Below, piece after piece: positions 52,636 through 60,481 of a DNA stretch of 64,000 nt. Positions within the stretch are counted from its first letter, which is position 1. Every line of letters begins with the position of its first letter. The stretch comes from JBHFEI01 sp041928815 (GTDB lineage: Bacteria; Pseudomonadota; Alphaproteobacteria; Rhizobiales; Rhizobiaceae). The notes beneath the pieces were generated by a model. That model worked only from the letters and a program-made list of their open reading frames with translations, had not been told where the DNA came from and did no database searches. The stretch is taken from positions 226,082 through 290,081 of the forward strand of contig NZ_JBHFEI010000009.1 of assembly GCF_041928815.1 (NCBI RefSeq), read 5' to 3'. The position numbers and the translations under genes are program-made.

Positions 52636-53553
52636 TCAGGCGGAGCTTGCCATCTGCACGACTTCGAGGGCGGAGCGGGTGACGAAATCGGCGCCGATGC
52701 CCTGGAAGGCCTTGGGTTTGGCGATAACGCCGGGCCCGCCGACCGCGATGCGCGTGGCGCGCGTGGCCTGGGTGCTCTGGACGCGGCGGATCACCGCCGT
52801 GCAGGCCGCCACCTCGTCGATCCGGCCGACCGAAATGCCGAGCATCGTGTAAGGCTTGCGCGCCAGCCGCGCATAGAGGCTGTCGTCGATCTCAAGCTCG
52901 CCGCCGCCGTCCACGCTCCAGCCCATGTCGCGGAAACAGGAGGCGACGATCGACAGGCCGATCGTGTGCAGGGCGCCGGGCGTACGGGCGAGCAGGATGC
53001 TCTTGCGCCGGCCATTGTCCATCTGCGGCGCGATGCTGGCATGGGAGATGTGGTTGACGATCATGCCGAGACGCGTCGAGGCGACGGCGACCTGCATCAG
53101 GTCCGCCTCGTCGGTGCACCAGAGGTCGCCGAGCGCCGCCGCCACCGGCGCGAAAAGATGCACCGCGAGCGTGCGCACGGGAATGCCCGACCGCTGCAAT
53201 TCGTCGAGGAGGCCGCGATGGTGGCGCGGGTCGGAATCGACAAGACAGGCCATGAGGCGCGGGCGGAAGGCGACGGCCTGCTCCGTGCCCGGCATCTGCC
53301 GCGCCAGGGGATGCAGCTCGGGATGCGTCAGGCTGTCCTCGCCGATCGCCCGGTCGCCGCGGCGGCCGAGGACAAGTTCGGGATGGCCTGCGCCGACGAT
53401 TCCGGGCACGCTGCCACGGATGGTCCGTTCCAGAAGACGGTGGTCGCTGGCGCTCAGGTGCATGTCACCCTCCGCGCCGTCCGCTGCCGGGGTGCCATCC
53501 TTTTGTCTGCCGGGTTTTGGCGACCCTGCATCGTCCGACTGCTTCTCGGCCAT
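52636..53553 (-). CDS. Cobalamin-binding regulator of the AerR/PpaA-like type
   Basis: A 305-residue soluble protein. An N-terminal linker (about 1-85) is followed by a helical cap domain (LFAPVAAALGDLWCTDEADLMQ, about 130-165) and a B12-binding Rossmann fold (LARTPGALHTIGLSIVASCF, then DMGWSVDGG, GISVGRID and VGGPGV). The classical DxHxxG is replaced by a histidine in ALHTIGLS, as in the AerR/PpaA group, which use a cobalamin as cofactor or light sensor and control a partner repressor. No DNA-binding domain, photosynthesis gene or cobalamin enzyme is nearby. Confidence 0.75.
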   Translation of the reverse strand: MAEKQSDDAGSPKPGRQKDGTPAADGAEGDMHLSASDHRLLERTIRGSVPGIVGAGHPELVLGRRGDRAIGEDSLTHPELHPLARQMPGTEQAVAFRPRLMACLVDSDPRHHRGLLDELQRSGIPVRTLAVHLFAPVAAALGDLWCTDEADLMQVAVASTRLGMIVNHISHASIAPQMDNGRRKSILLARTPGALHTIGLSIVASCFRDMGWSVDGGGELEIDDSLYARLARKPYTMLGISVGRIDEVAACTAVIRRVQSTQATRATRIAVGGPGVIAKPKAFQGIGADFVTRSALEVVQMASSA

Positions 53554-54595
53554 CTCCCCCTCCCGGTCCTTGGCCTACGCACTCCGTCTCCGTCCCTCCG
53601 CATCAGCTTAGCGCATCGCGAGGGCGGCTTCCATAGGCTTTTCAGCCTTCGCTTTCCCACAGACATCATCGCTCATGCCGCATGGCGCTCTCTTCGATGT
53701 CCGCCTCGTCCGCAAAATGGCCGGGGAGAGGCCAGGAGCGCCTGACGAGATCCGGTCTGGTGCCCGAGGCTTGCAGGAGCAAACCGCCTTTACCGAACGA
53801 CCTTCGGGACGTGATACCGCCTCTTCCGCCGCAGCGCAGGTCGACGGCGGGACGCCCCCGCTGTGATGACCGGAGGGGCTTGCCGCAGATCTTGCAAGAG
53901 GCCGGGCCCGCCTGCGACCGGCGGCATGTCCCTGCCTTGTCCACCTCTTCACGTCCGGGGAGGGGCGCGACCAGATCGTCCCGGTCATGACGGTCCAGCC
54001 TGCGAAAAGCCGCCGTCTTTTCTGCGCCGGAGCATCGCTTCGAGACCGGCAACGGTTTCGAACGATTGGAAGCCGCCGATCTCCCGCATGTCCCTTGGCA
54101 CTCGACTGTTCTCGTCTTCCATGGCGTGCCGGAGGTTGCCGGTAACGGAGTGCACCGGGCAGGGATGCGGGAGCCCGTCATCGATGGCTGTTTTGATCGT
54201 TGACGGGACGGTCCTGGCGGCATCGCGATGCTTCCCTTCGGCGGGCGCTTCCGGTTCCCGGCAATCGCAGTCAGGGTCCCCGGTGCGCTCCGTAACCCGG
54301 GCGCGATAAATCCTTCCCCGATGGGAAACAGGCCGTGACGTTGCGAAAATTGGCGACAAGCCCCCCCGTGACGCGACATCATCATCGTTTCCGTGGCGTC
54401 CGCCGGATCGAGGAGGCCTGTGTCGCCGCGGCTGCCCGGGACGACACTCCGGAGGCCGGCATTTCGACCGCGGTCCGGCGGCGACCGGTCCGTCGCCGGG
54501 AGAGCGCCGGAGACGGGACGCTGGCGATCGCGTGGCGATCCTGCTAGGCATCTGGCGCAATCGAGGCGGGCGCCGGGGGTGTTTCCTTGGATTTC
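53554..54595. other. About 1 kb without a supported gene, apparently decayed
   Basis: Frames stay open but give low-complexity, arginine- and proline-rich peptides with no ribosome sites. One minus-strand stretch (about 53997-54130) reads REIGGFQSFETVAGLEAM, faintly like the C-terminal GFKSF..GIEAM region of IS6-type transposases. I see no intact gene. Confidence 0.5.
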
Positions 54596-55264
54596 ATGAA
54601 GATACTCAAGTCCCTGGAAGAGCTTCTCTACGAGCTCGTCAGCTGGCTTGTGTTCTATCCGATCACGATGTGGCGTTCGGTCAGGCGGCCGCTGCACATG
54701 ATGCGCTATGCCGATCTCGAACTGTCGGACCGCCCGGAAAGCCAGTATGACGACACGCTCAGTCCCCCGCTCTTCCTGCTGATCACGCTGCTTCTGTCGC
54801 AGGGCCTGTCGACGGCCTTCCCGACGGTCTACGATCCTTCCGAGCTTCCCAAGGCGCTGGAAAGCGGGTCCAATCTCCTGATCGCGCGGGGCGTGATCTT
54901 CGGCATCTATCCGCTCTGCATGTCCGTGGTTCTCCTGCGCCGGAAATCCGTGCCGCTGACGCGGGCGTCCCTGCGGCCGCCCTTCTTCAGCCAGTGCTTC
55001 GTCGCCGCGCCCTTCGTCTTCGTGGTCGGTCTCGCCTTCGACCTGCTGTTCATGCCGGGCGGCCAGGGCGCGGCGGCGGGAGCGGTGGTGATACTGCTCG
55101 CCATCCTCTGGTACGGCCAGGCGCAGGTACGCTGGTTCGTCCAGGATCTTTCCATCGGGGCCGGCAGGGCCTGCCTCGCCTTCGCGTCGGCATTCCTTGC
55201 CGCCACGCTCGCCGCGGCCTTCGTCACCATCCTGCTCGGGGTCGAGCTGAAGACCTGGTCGTGA
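54596..55264 (+). CDS. Conserved-looking integral membrane protein of unknown function
   Basis: A 222-residue protein started at the ATG of MKILKSLEELLYELVSWL; a TTG three codons upstream is possible. An amphipathic N-terminus is followed by about five hydrophobic segments (LFLLITLLLSQGLSTAF, GVIFGIYPLCMSVVLL, FVAAPFVFVVGLAFDLLF, AAAGAVVILLAILWY, AFLAATLAAAFVTILLG). The layout recalls Yip1-like membrane proteins. Downstream to the next gene about 200 bases hold nothing recognisable. No function is assigned. Confidence 0.75.
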   Translation: MKILKSLEELLYELVSWLVFYPITMWRSVRRPLHMMRYADLELSDRPESQYDDTLSPPLFLLITLLLSQGLSTAFPTVYDPSELPKALESGSNLLIARGVIFGIYPLCMSVVLLRRKSVPLTRASLRPPFFSQCFVAAPFVFVVGLAFDLLFMPGGQGAAAGAVVILLAILWYGQAQVRWFVQDLSIGAGRACLAFASAFLAATLAAAFVTILLGVELKTWS

Positions 55265-55462
55265 CGCCCGGAGCGCCTGCGGCAGGCACCGCCACGCGGC
55301 GGGCCGGAGAGCCGGCCGGTCGATCCCTCGCAACGTCCTCATCGAGGCGAAGCGCGCGCGATCCCGGACCCGCGGCACGCGATCATGGCGTGACCGGGCC
55401 GGTGTCCGATCCCCGTGGCCTCTCATGCGCCGGTGCCTGCCCTGGCGCAGACGACACGGCGC

Positions 55463-56359
55463 TCAGCGCTTCCAGACGGTGAGGAGCATCTCCACGAATT
55501 TCACGGCCGCCGGAGACAGGGGCGCGCTGCGGCGGCGGACGATGCCGATGGTTCGGGTGACCACGGGGTCGATGATCGGCCGGGTGACGAGATAGGGGTG
55601 CTCCTCCTGCGGCGTGGCGAGGCGCGGAAGGACGGAAATGCCGAGGCCCGCCTCGACGAGGCCCAGCGACGTGTTGAGATGGGTGACCTCGTAGAACCAG
55701 TTGAGGCGCAGATTGTGCTTGGCGAGCGCGCCGTCCAGAAGCGCGCGATTGCCGCTCGACCGGTCGACGACGACGAGCGGGTGGCCGTCGAGCTGGTGCC
55801 AATGGATCTGCGCGTGTTCCGCGAGAGGATGATCGCGGCGCATGGCGAGCACGAACGGATCGTCGAGGAGCGGTTCGAAGGAGAGATCCGGATCGGAATT
55901 GCCCATCAGGTTGATGCCGAACTCCACCTCGCCCCGCGCCACGGCCTGCAGTCCCTCATTGGCGGTCAGGTCGCGGATCCTGAGCCGGATATGCGGGTAA
56001 TCCTCGCCGAAACGCCGGATGACCGTCGGCAGGAAGTAGAAGGCGGCCGTCGGCACGCAGGCCATGGTGATGAGGCCGCGCCGCTGCGATCCGCCGTCCT
56101 TCAGCGCGAACAGCGACCCGTCGAACTCCTCCAGCATGCGCCGCACCAGGGGCAGGAGCTCCTGTCCCGTCGCCGTCGCCGCCACATGCCGCGTGGTGCG
56201 GTCGAGCAGCGGCGCGCCGATCGCCAGCTCCAGTTTCTGGATCCGCCGCGTCAGGGCCGGCTGGGAAATGTGCAGCGCCTCGGCGGCGCGGTGAAAGCTC
56301 TCGAGATCGACAACGGCCTGGAACGCCCTCAGGTCGAAGATTTCGCAATTGATGCTCAT
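55463..56359 (-). CDS. LysR-family regulator (CynR/CbbR-like group)
   Basis: A 298-residue protein with the N-terminal helix-turn-helix SFHRAAEALHISQPALTRRI and an effector domain with VPTAAFYFLPTVIRRF and SLGLVEAGLGISVLPRLA. It is divergent from the GalD/PrpF-like tautomerase gene, with 108 bases between starts, and probably activates that operon in response to its substrate or an intermediate. Confidence 0.93.
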   Translation of the reverse strand: MSINCEIFDLRAFQAVVDLESFHRAAEALHISQPALTRRIQKLELAIGAPLLDRTTRHVAATATGQELLPLVRRMLEEFDGSLFALKDGGSQRRGLITMACVPTAAFYFLPTVIRRFGEDYPHIRLRIRDLTANEGLQAVARGEVEFGINLMGNSDPDLSFEPLLDDPFVLAMRRDHPLAEHAQIHWHQLDGHPLVVVDRSSGNRALLDGALAKHNLRLNWFYEVTHLNTSLGLVEAGLGISVLPRLATPQEEHPYLVTRPIIDPVVTRTIGIVRRRSAPLSPAAVKFVEMLLTVWKR

Positions 56360-56467
56360 TTCGCAATAAAACCCCTAAAAATTGCATTTCACAAATAAAC
56401 AATAATTCCTCATGTTGCAACAACGGATCTGATTGATCCATGAATTGCAATATTCGAGGGGCTGACC
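56360..56467. promoter_or_regulatory. LysR operator region with three TTGCA motifs
   Basis: The AT-rich gap holds ATTGCATTT (56381-56389), the palindrome TGTTGCAACA (56413-56422) and the palindrome ATTGCAAT (56444-56451), spaced by about 30 bases (three helical turns). This fits recognition and activation sites of a LysR protein. Confidence 0.55.
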
Positions 56468-57550
56468 ATGAACGACCTGACACGCATTCCCTGTGTCCTG
56501 ATGCGCGGCGGAACCTCGCGCGGCCCGTTCTTCCTCGACCGCGACCTGCCGGCCGATCGCGGGCGGCGCGATGCGACGCTGCTCTCCATCATGGGATCGG
56601 GCCATCCCCTGCAGATCGACGGCATCGGCGGCGGCAACCCGGTCACCTCGAAGGTCGCGATCATCGGTCCCGCCACGGTTCCCGGCGCGGATGTCGACTA
56701 TCTCTTCGCCCAGGTGCGCACCGACCGGCAGACGGTCGACTACTCCCCCAACTGCGGCAACATGCTGGCTGCCGTCGGCCCCTTCGCGATCGAGGCGGGG
56801 CTGGTGCGCGCCGGCGAGACCAGCACGCTCGTCCGCATCCACAACGTCAACACGCACAAGATCATCGAGGCGAAGGTCCCCACGCGCCACGGGCAGGTCA
56901 CCTATCTCGGCGACGCCTCCATCGACGGCGTTCCGGGCCTCGCGGCTCCGATCGCGCTCACCTTCCTGGATGCGGCGGGCGCGAAGACGGGCAAGCTGTT
57001 TCCGACCGGAAGGCCGCTGGACGTCATCGACGGCGTCGACGTCACGGCCATCGACTGCGCCATACCGATGGTCCTGATGCGGGCCGAGGATGTTGGCGTC
57101 ACCGGCTATGAAAGCGCGGCGGCGCTGACCGCCAACCGCGATCTCATCGCCCGCATCACCGCCATCCGCGTGGCCGCCGGCGCCCTGATGGGAATGGGAG
57201 ACGTTTCCGACATGGTCATCCCGAAACCTGTTATTGTCGCCAGGGCCCGCAGCGGCGGGACGCTTTCGGTCCGGTACTTCATGCCCAACGACTGCCACCC
57301 GGCGCTTGCGACCACCGGCGCGGTCGGCATCGCGACCGCCGCTGTCAGTGCCGGCACGGTCGCGGCCGCCGTCGCCGGCGCTGCCGATCTGCCCGCGCTC
57401 GTCCGCCTCGAGCATCCCGGCGGACGTCTCGACGTGCAGCTGGAAACGCGCAACGGCTCGACCGTCGCGGGTCTTGTCCGCACCGCCCGACGTCTTTTCG
57501 AAGGCTATGCCTTCGCCAAACCCGACGAGCGTGTCGAACACGCTGCTTAA
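56468..57550 (+). CDS. PrpF-family isomerase, probable 4-oxalomesaconate tautomerase (GalD-like)
   Basis: A 360-residue protein with the family start IPCVLMRGGTSRGPFFL, QIDGIGGGNPVTSKVAI, and the two active-site cysteines C96 (SPNCGNMLAAVG) and C276 (PNDCHPALATTG). Length and motifs fit GalD of gallate catabolism better than PrpF of the 2-methylcitrate cycle. It would convert keto and enol forms of a tricarboxylate in aromatic ring-cleavage pathways. The rest of a gallate or protocatechuate pathway is not in the window. A NitT-type transporter follows in the same direction. Confidence 0.85.
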   Translation: MNDLTRIPCVLMRGGTSRGPFFLDRDLPADRGRRDATLLSIMGSGHPLQIDGIGGGNPVTSKVAIIGPATVPGADVDYLFAQVRTDRQTVDYSPNCGNMLAAVGPFAIEAGLVRAGETSTLVRIHNVNTHKIIEAKVPTRHGQVTYLGDASIDGVPGLAAPIALTFLDAAGAKTGKLFPTGRPLDVIDGVDVTAIDCAIPMVLMRAEDVGVTGYESAAALTANRDLIARITAIRVAAGALMGMGDVSDMVIPKPVIVARARSGGTLSVRYFMPNDCHPALATTGAVGIATAAVSAGTVAAAVAGAADLPALVRLEHPGGRLDVQLETRNGSTVAGLVRTARRLFEGYAFAKPDERVEHAA

Positions 57551-57595
57551 CACGCTCCGGTGAGGACCCGGAGCATTCCACAAGGAGGAGATCTC

Positions 57596-58597
57596 ATGCG
57601 CAACCTACTTCTGGCAACCGTCTTCGGTCTGGCCATGGCAACCGCCGCCCAGGCCGAGTCCGTCCGGATGAGCGTCGGCTCGTATAACCTGAACAACCTG
57701 CCCTTCCCCGTCGCGGAGAGCCTGGGGTTTTATGAGGAGGAGGGGCTCGACGTGACGATCGAGAACTTCGCCCAGGGCGGCTCCAAGGTTCTCCAGGCGC
57801 TGGTCGCCGGCTCCACCGACGTGGCGGTCGGCTTCTACGACCATACGATCCAGATGCAGTCGCAGGGCAAGCACGTCACCGGCTTCATCCAGCTGGCCCG
57901 CAATTCCGGCCTCGTCCTCGCCGGCAAGCCGGACACGGATTTCGATCCGGCGAGGCCCGAGACGATCAAGGGCAAGAGCGTCGGCATCACCTCGCCGGGT
58001 TCGTCCTCGGACTTCTTCATCCGCTACTACCTGCAGCAGCACGGCCTGACCGACAACGACATCTCGATCATCGGCGTCGGCTCGGGCGCGGCCGCCGTCG
58101 CCGCGCTGCAGCAGGGCAAGATCGACCTGCTCGTCAATTACGATCCGGCCGCCACCATCGTGGTCGAGCGCGGCCTCGGCAGGATCCTGATCGATGCCCG
58201 AAGCGACGAGGGCGCGAAGGCCGTCTATGGCGGCATCTATCCGACCTCGGTCCTTTACGCCAACCAGGACTATATCGACGCCCATCCGGAGGTCATCCAG
58301 AAGGTGACCAATGCGACGCTGAAGGCGCTCCACTGGATGAAGGCCCATTCGGCCGAGGAGATCGTCGCCAAGCTTCCCGACGACTTCGTCTCCGGCGACA
58401 AGCAGACCTACATCAAGGCCGTCGAGAATGCGAAGGCGATCTTCTCCGAGGACGGGCGCTTCGTGCCGGCCGATCTCGAAACGCCGCTCGCCGTGCTGAA
58501 GAGCTTCAACGAAAGCGTCAGGAAGGCGACGATCGACCTTGAGACGACCTACACCAACAGGTTCGTCGAGGCCTCGACCCAGTCGACCCAGAACTGA
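57596..58597 (+). CDS. NitT/TauT-type ABC solute-binding protein
   Basis: A 333-residue protein with a Sec signal peptide (cleavage after AAQA, about residue 19). AAGGAGGAG precedes the chosen ATG. The type-II binding fold includes LPFPVAESLGFYEEEGLDV, QALVAGSTDVAVGFYDH and GKSVGITSPGSSSDFF, as in SsuA/TauA/ThiY-like proteins. It delivers a small acid or aromatic compound to the following permease; the pairing with a GalD-like enzyme suggests an aromatic or tricarboxylic acid (inference). Confidence 0.92.
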   Translation: MRNLLLATVFGLAMATAAQAESVRMSVGSYNLNNLPFPVAESLGFYEEEGLDVTIENFAQGGSKVLQALVAGSTDVAVGFYDHTIQMQSQGKHVTGFIQLARNSGLVLAGKPDTDFDPARPETIKGKSVGITSPGSSSDFFIRYYLQQHGLTDNDISIIGVGSGAAAVAALQQGKIDLLVNYDPAATIVVERGLGRILIDARSDEGAKAVYGGIYPTSVLYANQDYIDAHPEVIQKVTNATLKALHWMKAHSAEEIVAKLPDDFVSGDKQTYIKAVENAKAIFSEDGRFVPADLETPLAVLKSFNESVRKATIDLETTYTNRFVEASTQSTQN

Positions 58598-58608
58598 GGA
58601 GACCCGCC

Positions 58609-59430
58609 ATGTCCATTGCAGCAAGGAAGATCGCCGCCGTGCCTCAGGCCAGTTTGCCACCGATGGTCTCCATCGACGACGTCACGATGGCCTTCGGCGC
58701 CTTCGTCGCGGTCGAGAACGTCAACCTGACCGTCGGCGACGGCGAGTTCCTCTCGATCGTCGGCCCCACGGGATGCGGCAAGTCCACCATCCTCAACGCC
58801 ATCGCGGGCCTGCTCAAGCCCGCCAAGGGGGCGGTGTCCATCGACGGCGCGACTGTCAGGTCCGTGCAGAACACCATCGGCTATCTTTTCCAGCAGGATG
58901 CCCTGCTGCCGTGGAAGACGGCCTACCAGAATGTCGAGCTCGGGCTGATGTTTCGCGGCGTGCCGGCGGACGCGCGCCGCGCCAAGGTCATGGCCTGGCT
59001 GGAGAAGGTCGGCCTAAAGGGCTTCGAGGGCCGCTTTCCCCACCAGCTTTCCGGCGGCCAGCGCAAGCGCGTGCAGATGGCGCAGGCGCTGATCACCGAG
59101 CCGAAGGTCATCCTGATGGACGAGCCCTTCTCCGCGCTCGACATCCACACGCGCCACCTGATGCAGAACGAGCTCCTGCGCCTCTGGCAGGAGGATCGCC
59201 GCGCCGTGGTCATGATCACCCATGACCTCGAGGAGGCGATCGCGCTCGGCGACCGCGTCGCCGTGCTGGCCGCGGGTCCGCGCAGCCGCGTCATCGAGAG
59301 CTTTCCCGTCGACCTGGAGCGTCCGCGCAACGTCGCCGAAATCAAGCTCGATCCGAAGTTCATGACCCTTTATCGCGACATCTGGGCGTCGCTGCGGGGC
59401 GAAGTGGAGAAGTCCTATGCCAGCCGTTAA
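58609..59430 (+). CDS. NitT/TauT-type ABC ATPase
   Basis: A 273-residue ABC domain with Walker A GPTGCGKST, Q-loop LFQQDALLPW, signature LSGGQRKRVQMAQAL, Walker B VILMDEPFSALD and H-loop MITHDLEEAI. GAGGAGACC precedes the ATG. It overlaps the permease gene by 14 bases. Confidence 0.94.
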   Translation: MSIAARKIAAVPQASLPPMVSIDDVTMAFGAFVAVENVNLTVGDGEFLSIVGPTGCGKSTILNAIAGLLKPAKGAVSIDGATVRSVQNTIGYLFQQDALLPWKTAYQNVELGLMFRGVPADARRAKVMAWLEKVGLKGFEGRFPHQLSGGQRKRVQMAQALITEPKVILMDEPFSALDIHTRHLMQNELLRLWQEDRRAVVMITHDLEEAIALGDRVAVLAAGPRSRVIESFPVDLERPRNVAEIKLDPKFMTLYRDIWASLRGEVEKSYASR

Positions 59431-60193
59431 CGTTCGTCTCATCCAGGTCGCGCTGCTCGTGCTCCTTCTCGGAAGCTGGCAGATCGGCGTCGCCTCCGGC
59501 GTCATCGACCGCTTCTTCTTTCCCGCGCCGCTCGACATCGTCCAGCAGGTGATCAGCTGGGTCGTCGATCCCGGCTTCTACAAGCATGTCGGCATCACGC
59601 TGAGCGAAACCGTGCTCGGCTACCTCATCGGCACGGGGCTCGGCGTGGCCGCCGGCGTCTGGCTCGGCCTCAGCCCCTTCGTCGCCCGCATACTCGATCC
59701 CTTCATCAAGGCGGTGAACGCCATTCCCCGCGTCGTGCTTGCGCCGATTTTCGTCCTGTGGCTCGGCCTCGGCCTGTGGTCGAAGGTGGCGCTCGCCGTC
59801 ACGCTCGTCTTCTTCGTCACCTTCTTCAACGCCATGCAGGGCGTGCGCGAGGTCAATCCTGTCGTCCTTTCCAACACCCGCATCCTCGGTGCCCGCCGCT
59901 CGGACCTGCTGCGCCACGTCTATTTTCCGGCCGCCGCAAGCTGGATCCTGTCGTCGCTGCGCACCTCCGTCGGCTTTGCCGTGGTCGGGGCCATCATCGG
60001 CGAATATCTCGGCGCCTCGGCCGGCCTCGGCTATCTCATTGCCCGCTCGGAAGGCAATTTCGATGCGGTCGGCGTCTTCGCCGGGATCATCATCCTCGCC
60101 GTCTTCGTCCTCATCATCGACCTCCTCCTCGACATCGCCGAAAAGCGCCTCATCACCTGGCGGCCCAAGGCCGGCGAGGAACGCCCGGCCTGA
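59417..60193 (+). CDS. NitT/TauT-type ABC permease
   Basis: A 258-residue protein with about six membrane segments. The BPD_transp_1 EAA-type loop is NPVVLSNTRILGARRSDLLR, and GFAVVGAIIGEYLGASAGLG follows, typical of SsuC/TauC. It is the last gene of the operon, followed by a terminator. Confidence 0.93.
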   Translation: MPAVNVRLIQVALLVLLLGSWQIGVASGVIDRFFFPAPLDIVQQVISWVVDPGFYKHVGITLSETVLGYLIGTGLGVAAGVWLGLSPFVARILDPFIKAVNAIPRVVLAPIFVLWLGLGLWSKVALAVTLVFFVTFFNAMQGVREVNPVVLSNTRILGARRSDLLRHVYFPAAASWILSSLRTSVGFAVVGAIIGEYLGASAGLGYLIARSEGNFDAVGVFAGIIILAVFVLIIDLLLDIAEKRLITWRPKAGEERPA

Positions 60194-60222
60194 CCGGGCG
60201 CGGACAGACGATCGGACGGCAA

Positions 60223-60245
60223 CGGGCGGCGTCGGCCGCCCGTTT
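60223..60245 (+). terminator. Terminator after the NitT-type operon
   Basis: CGGGCGGC (60223-60230) pairs perfectly with GCCGCCCG (60235-60242) over a GTCG tetraloop, followed by TTT, 30 bases after the permease stop. The rest of the gap to 60481 shows nothing else. Confidence 0.65.
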
Positions 60246-60481
60246 CCCATGCGCCGGCGGACCGCGATCGAGCCACGGCTCGATCCGCTGCACGCCGCCG
60301 GGGTTGGGGATGCCCGCGCGTCAACGGAACCAGCGTCCCGCGCCGGACCGTTCCCCTCCGATCCTCACCCGTTCGGGGGAAGACGTCGACAGGGCGGGTT
60401 GCTTATATGGCTTTCCCATGGCCTTAAGGTCTGGCGAGGGCCACCGGCGCTGGCCGAGTTTCGAACAAGGGGGCCAGATCC

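Noticed and set aside
53666..55426. Long minus-strand open frame across the decayed stretch and the membrane-protein gene
   Set aside because: No family motif and no ribosome site; it runs antisense through the membrane protein, which is the better gene model.
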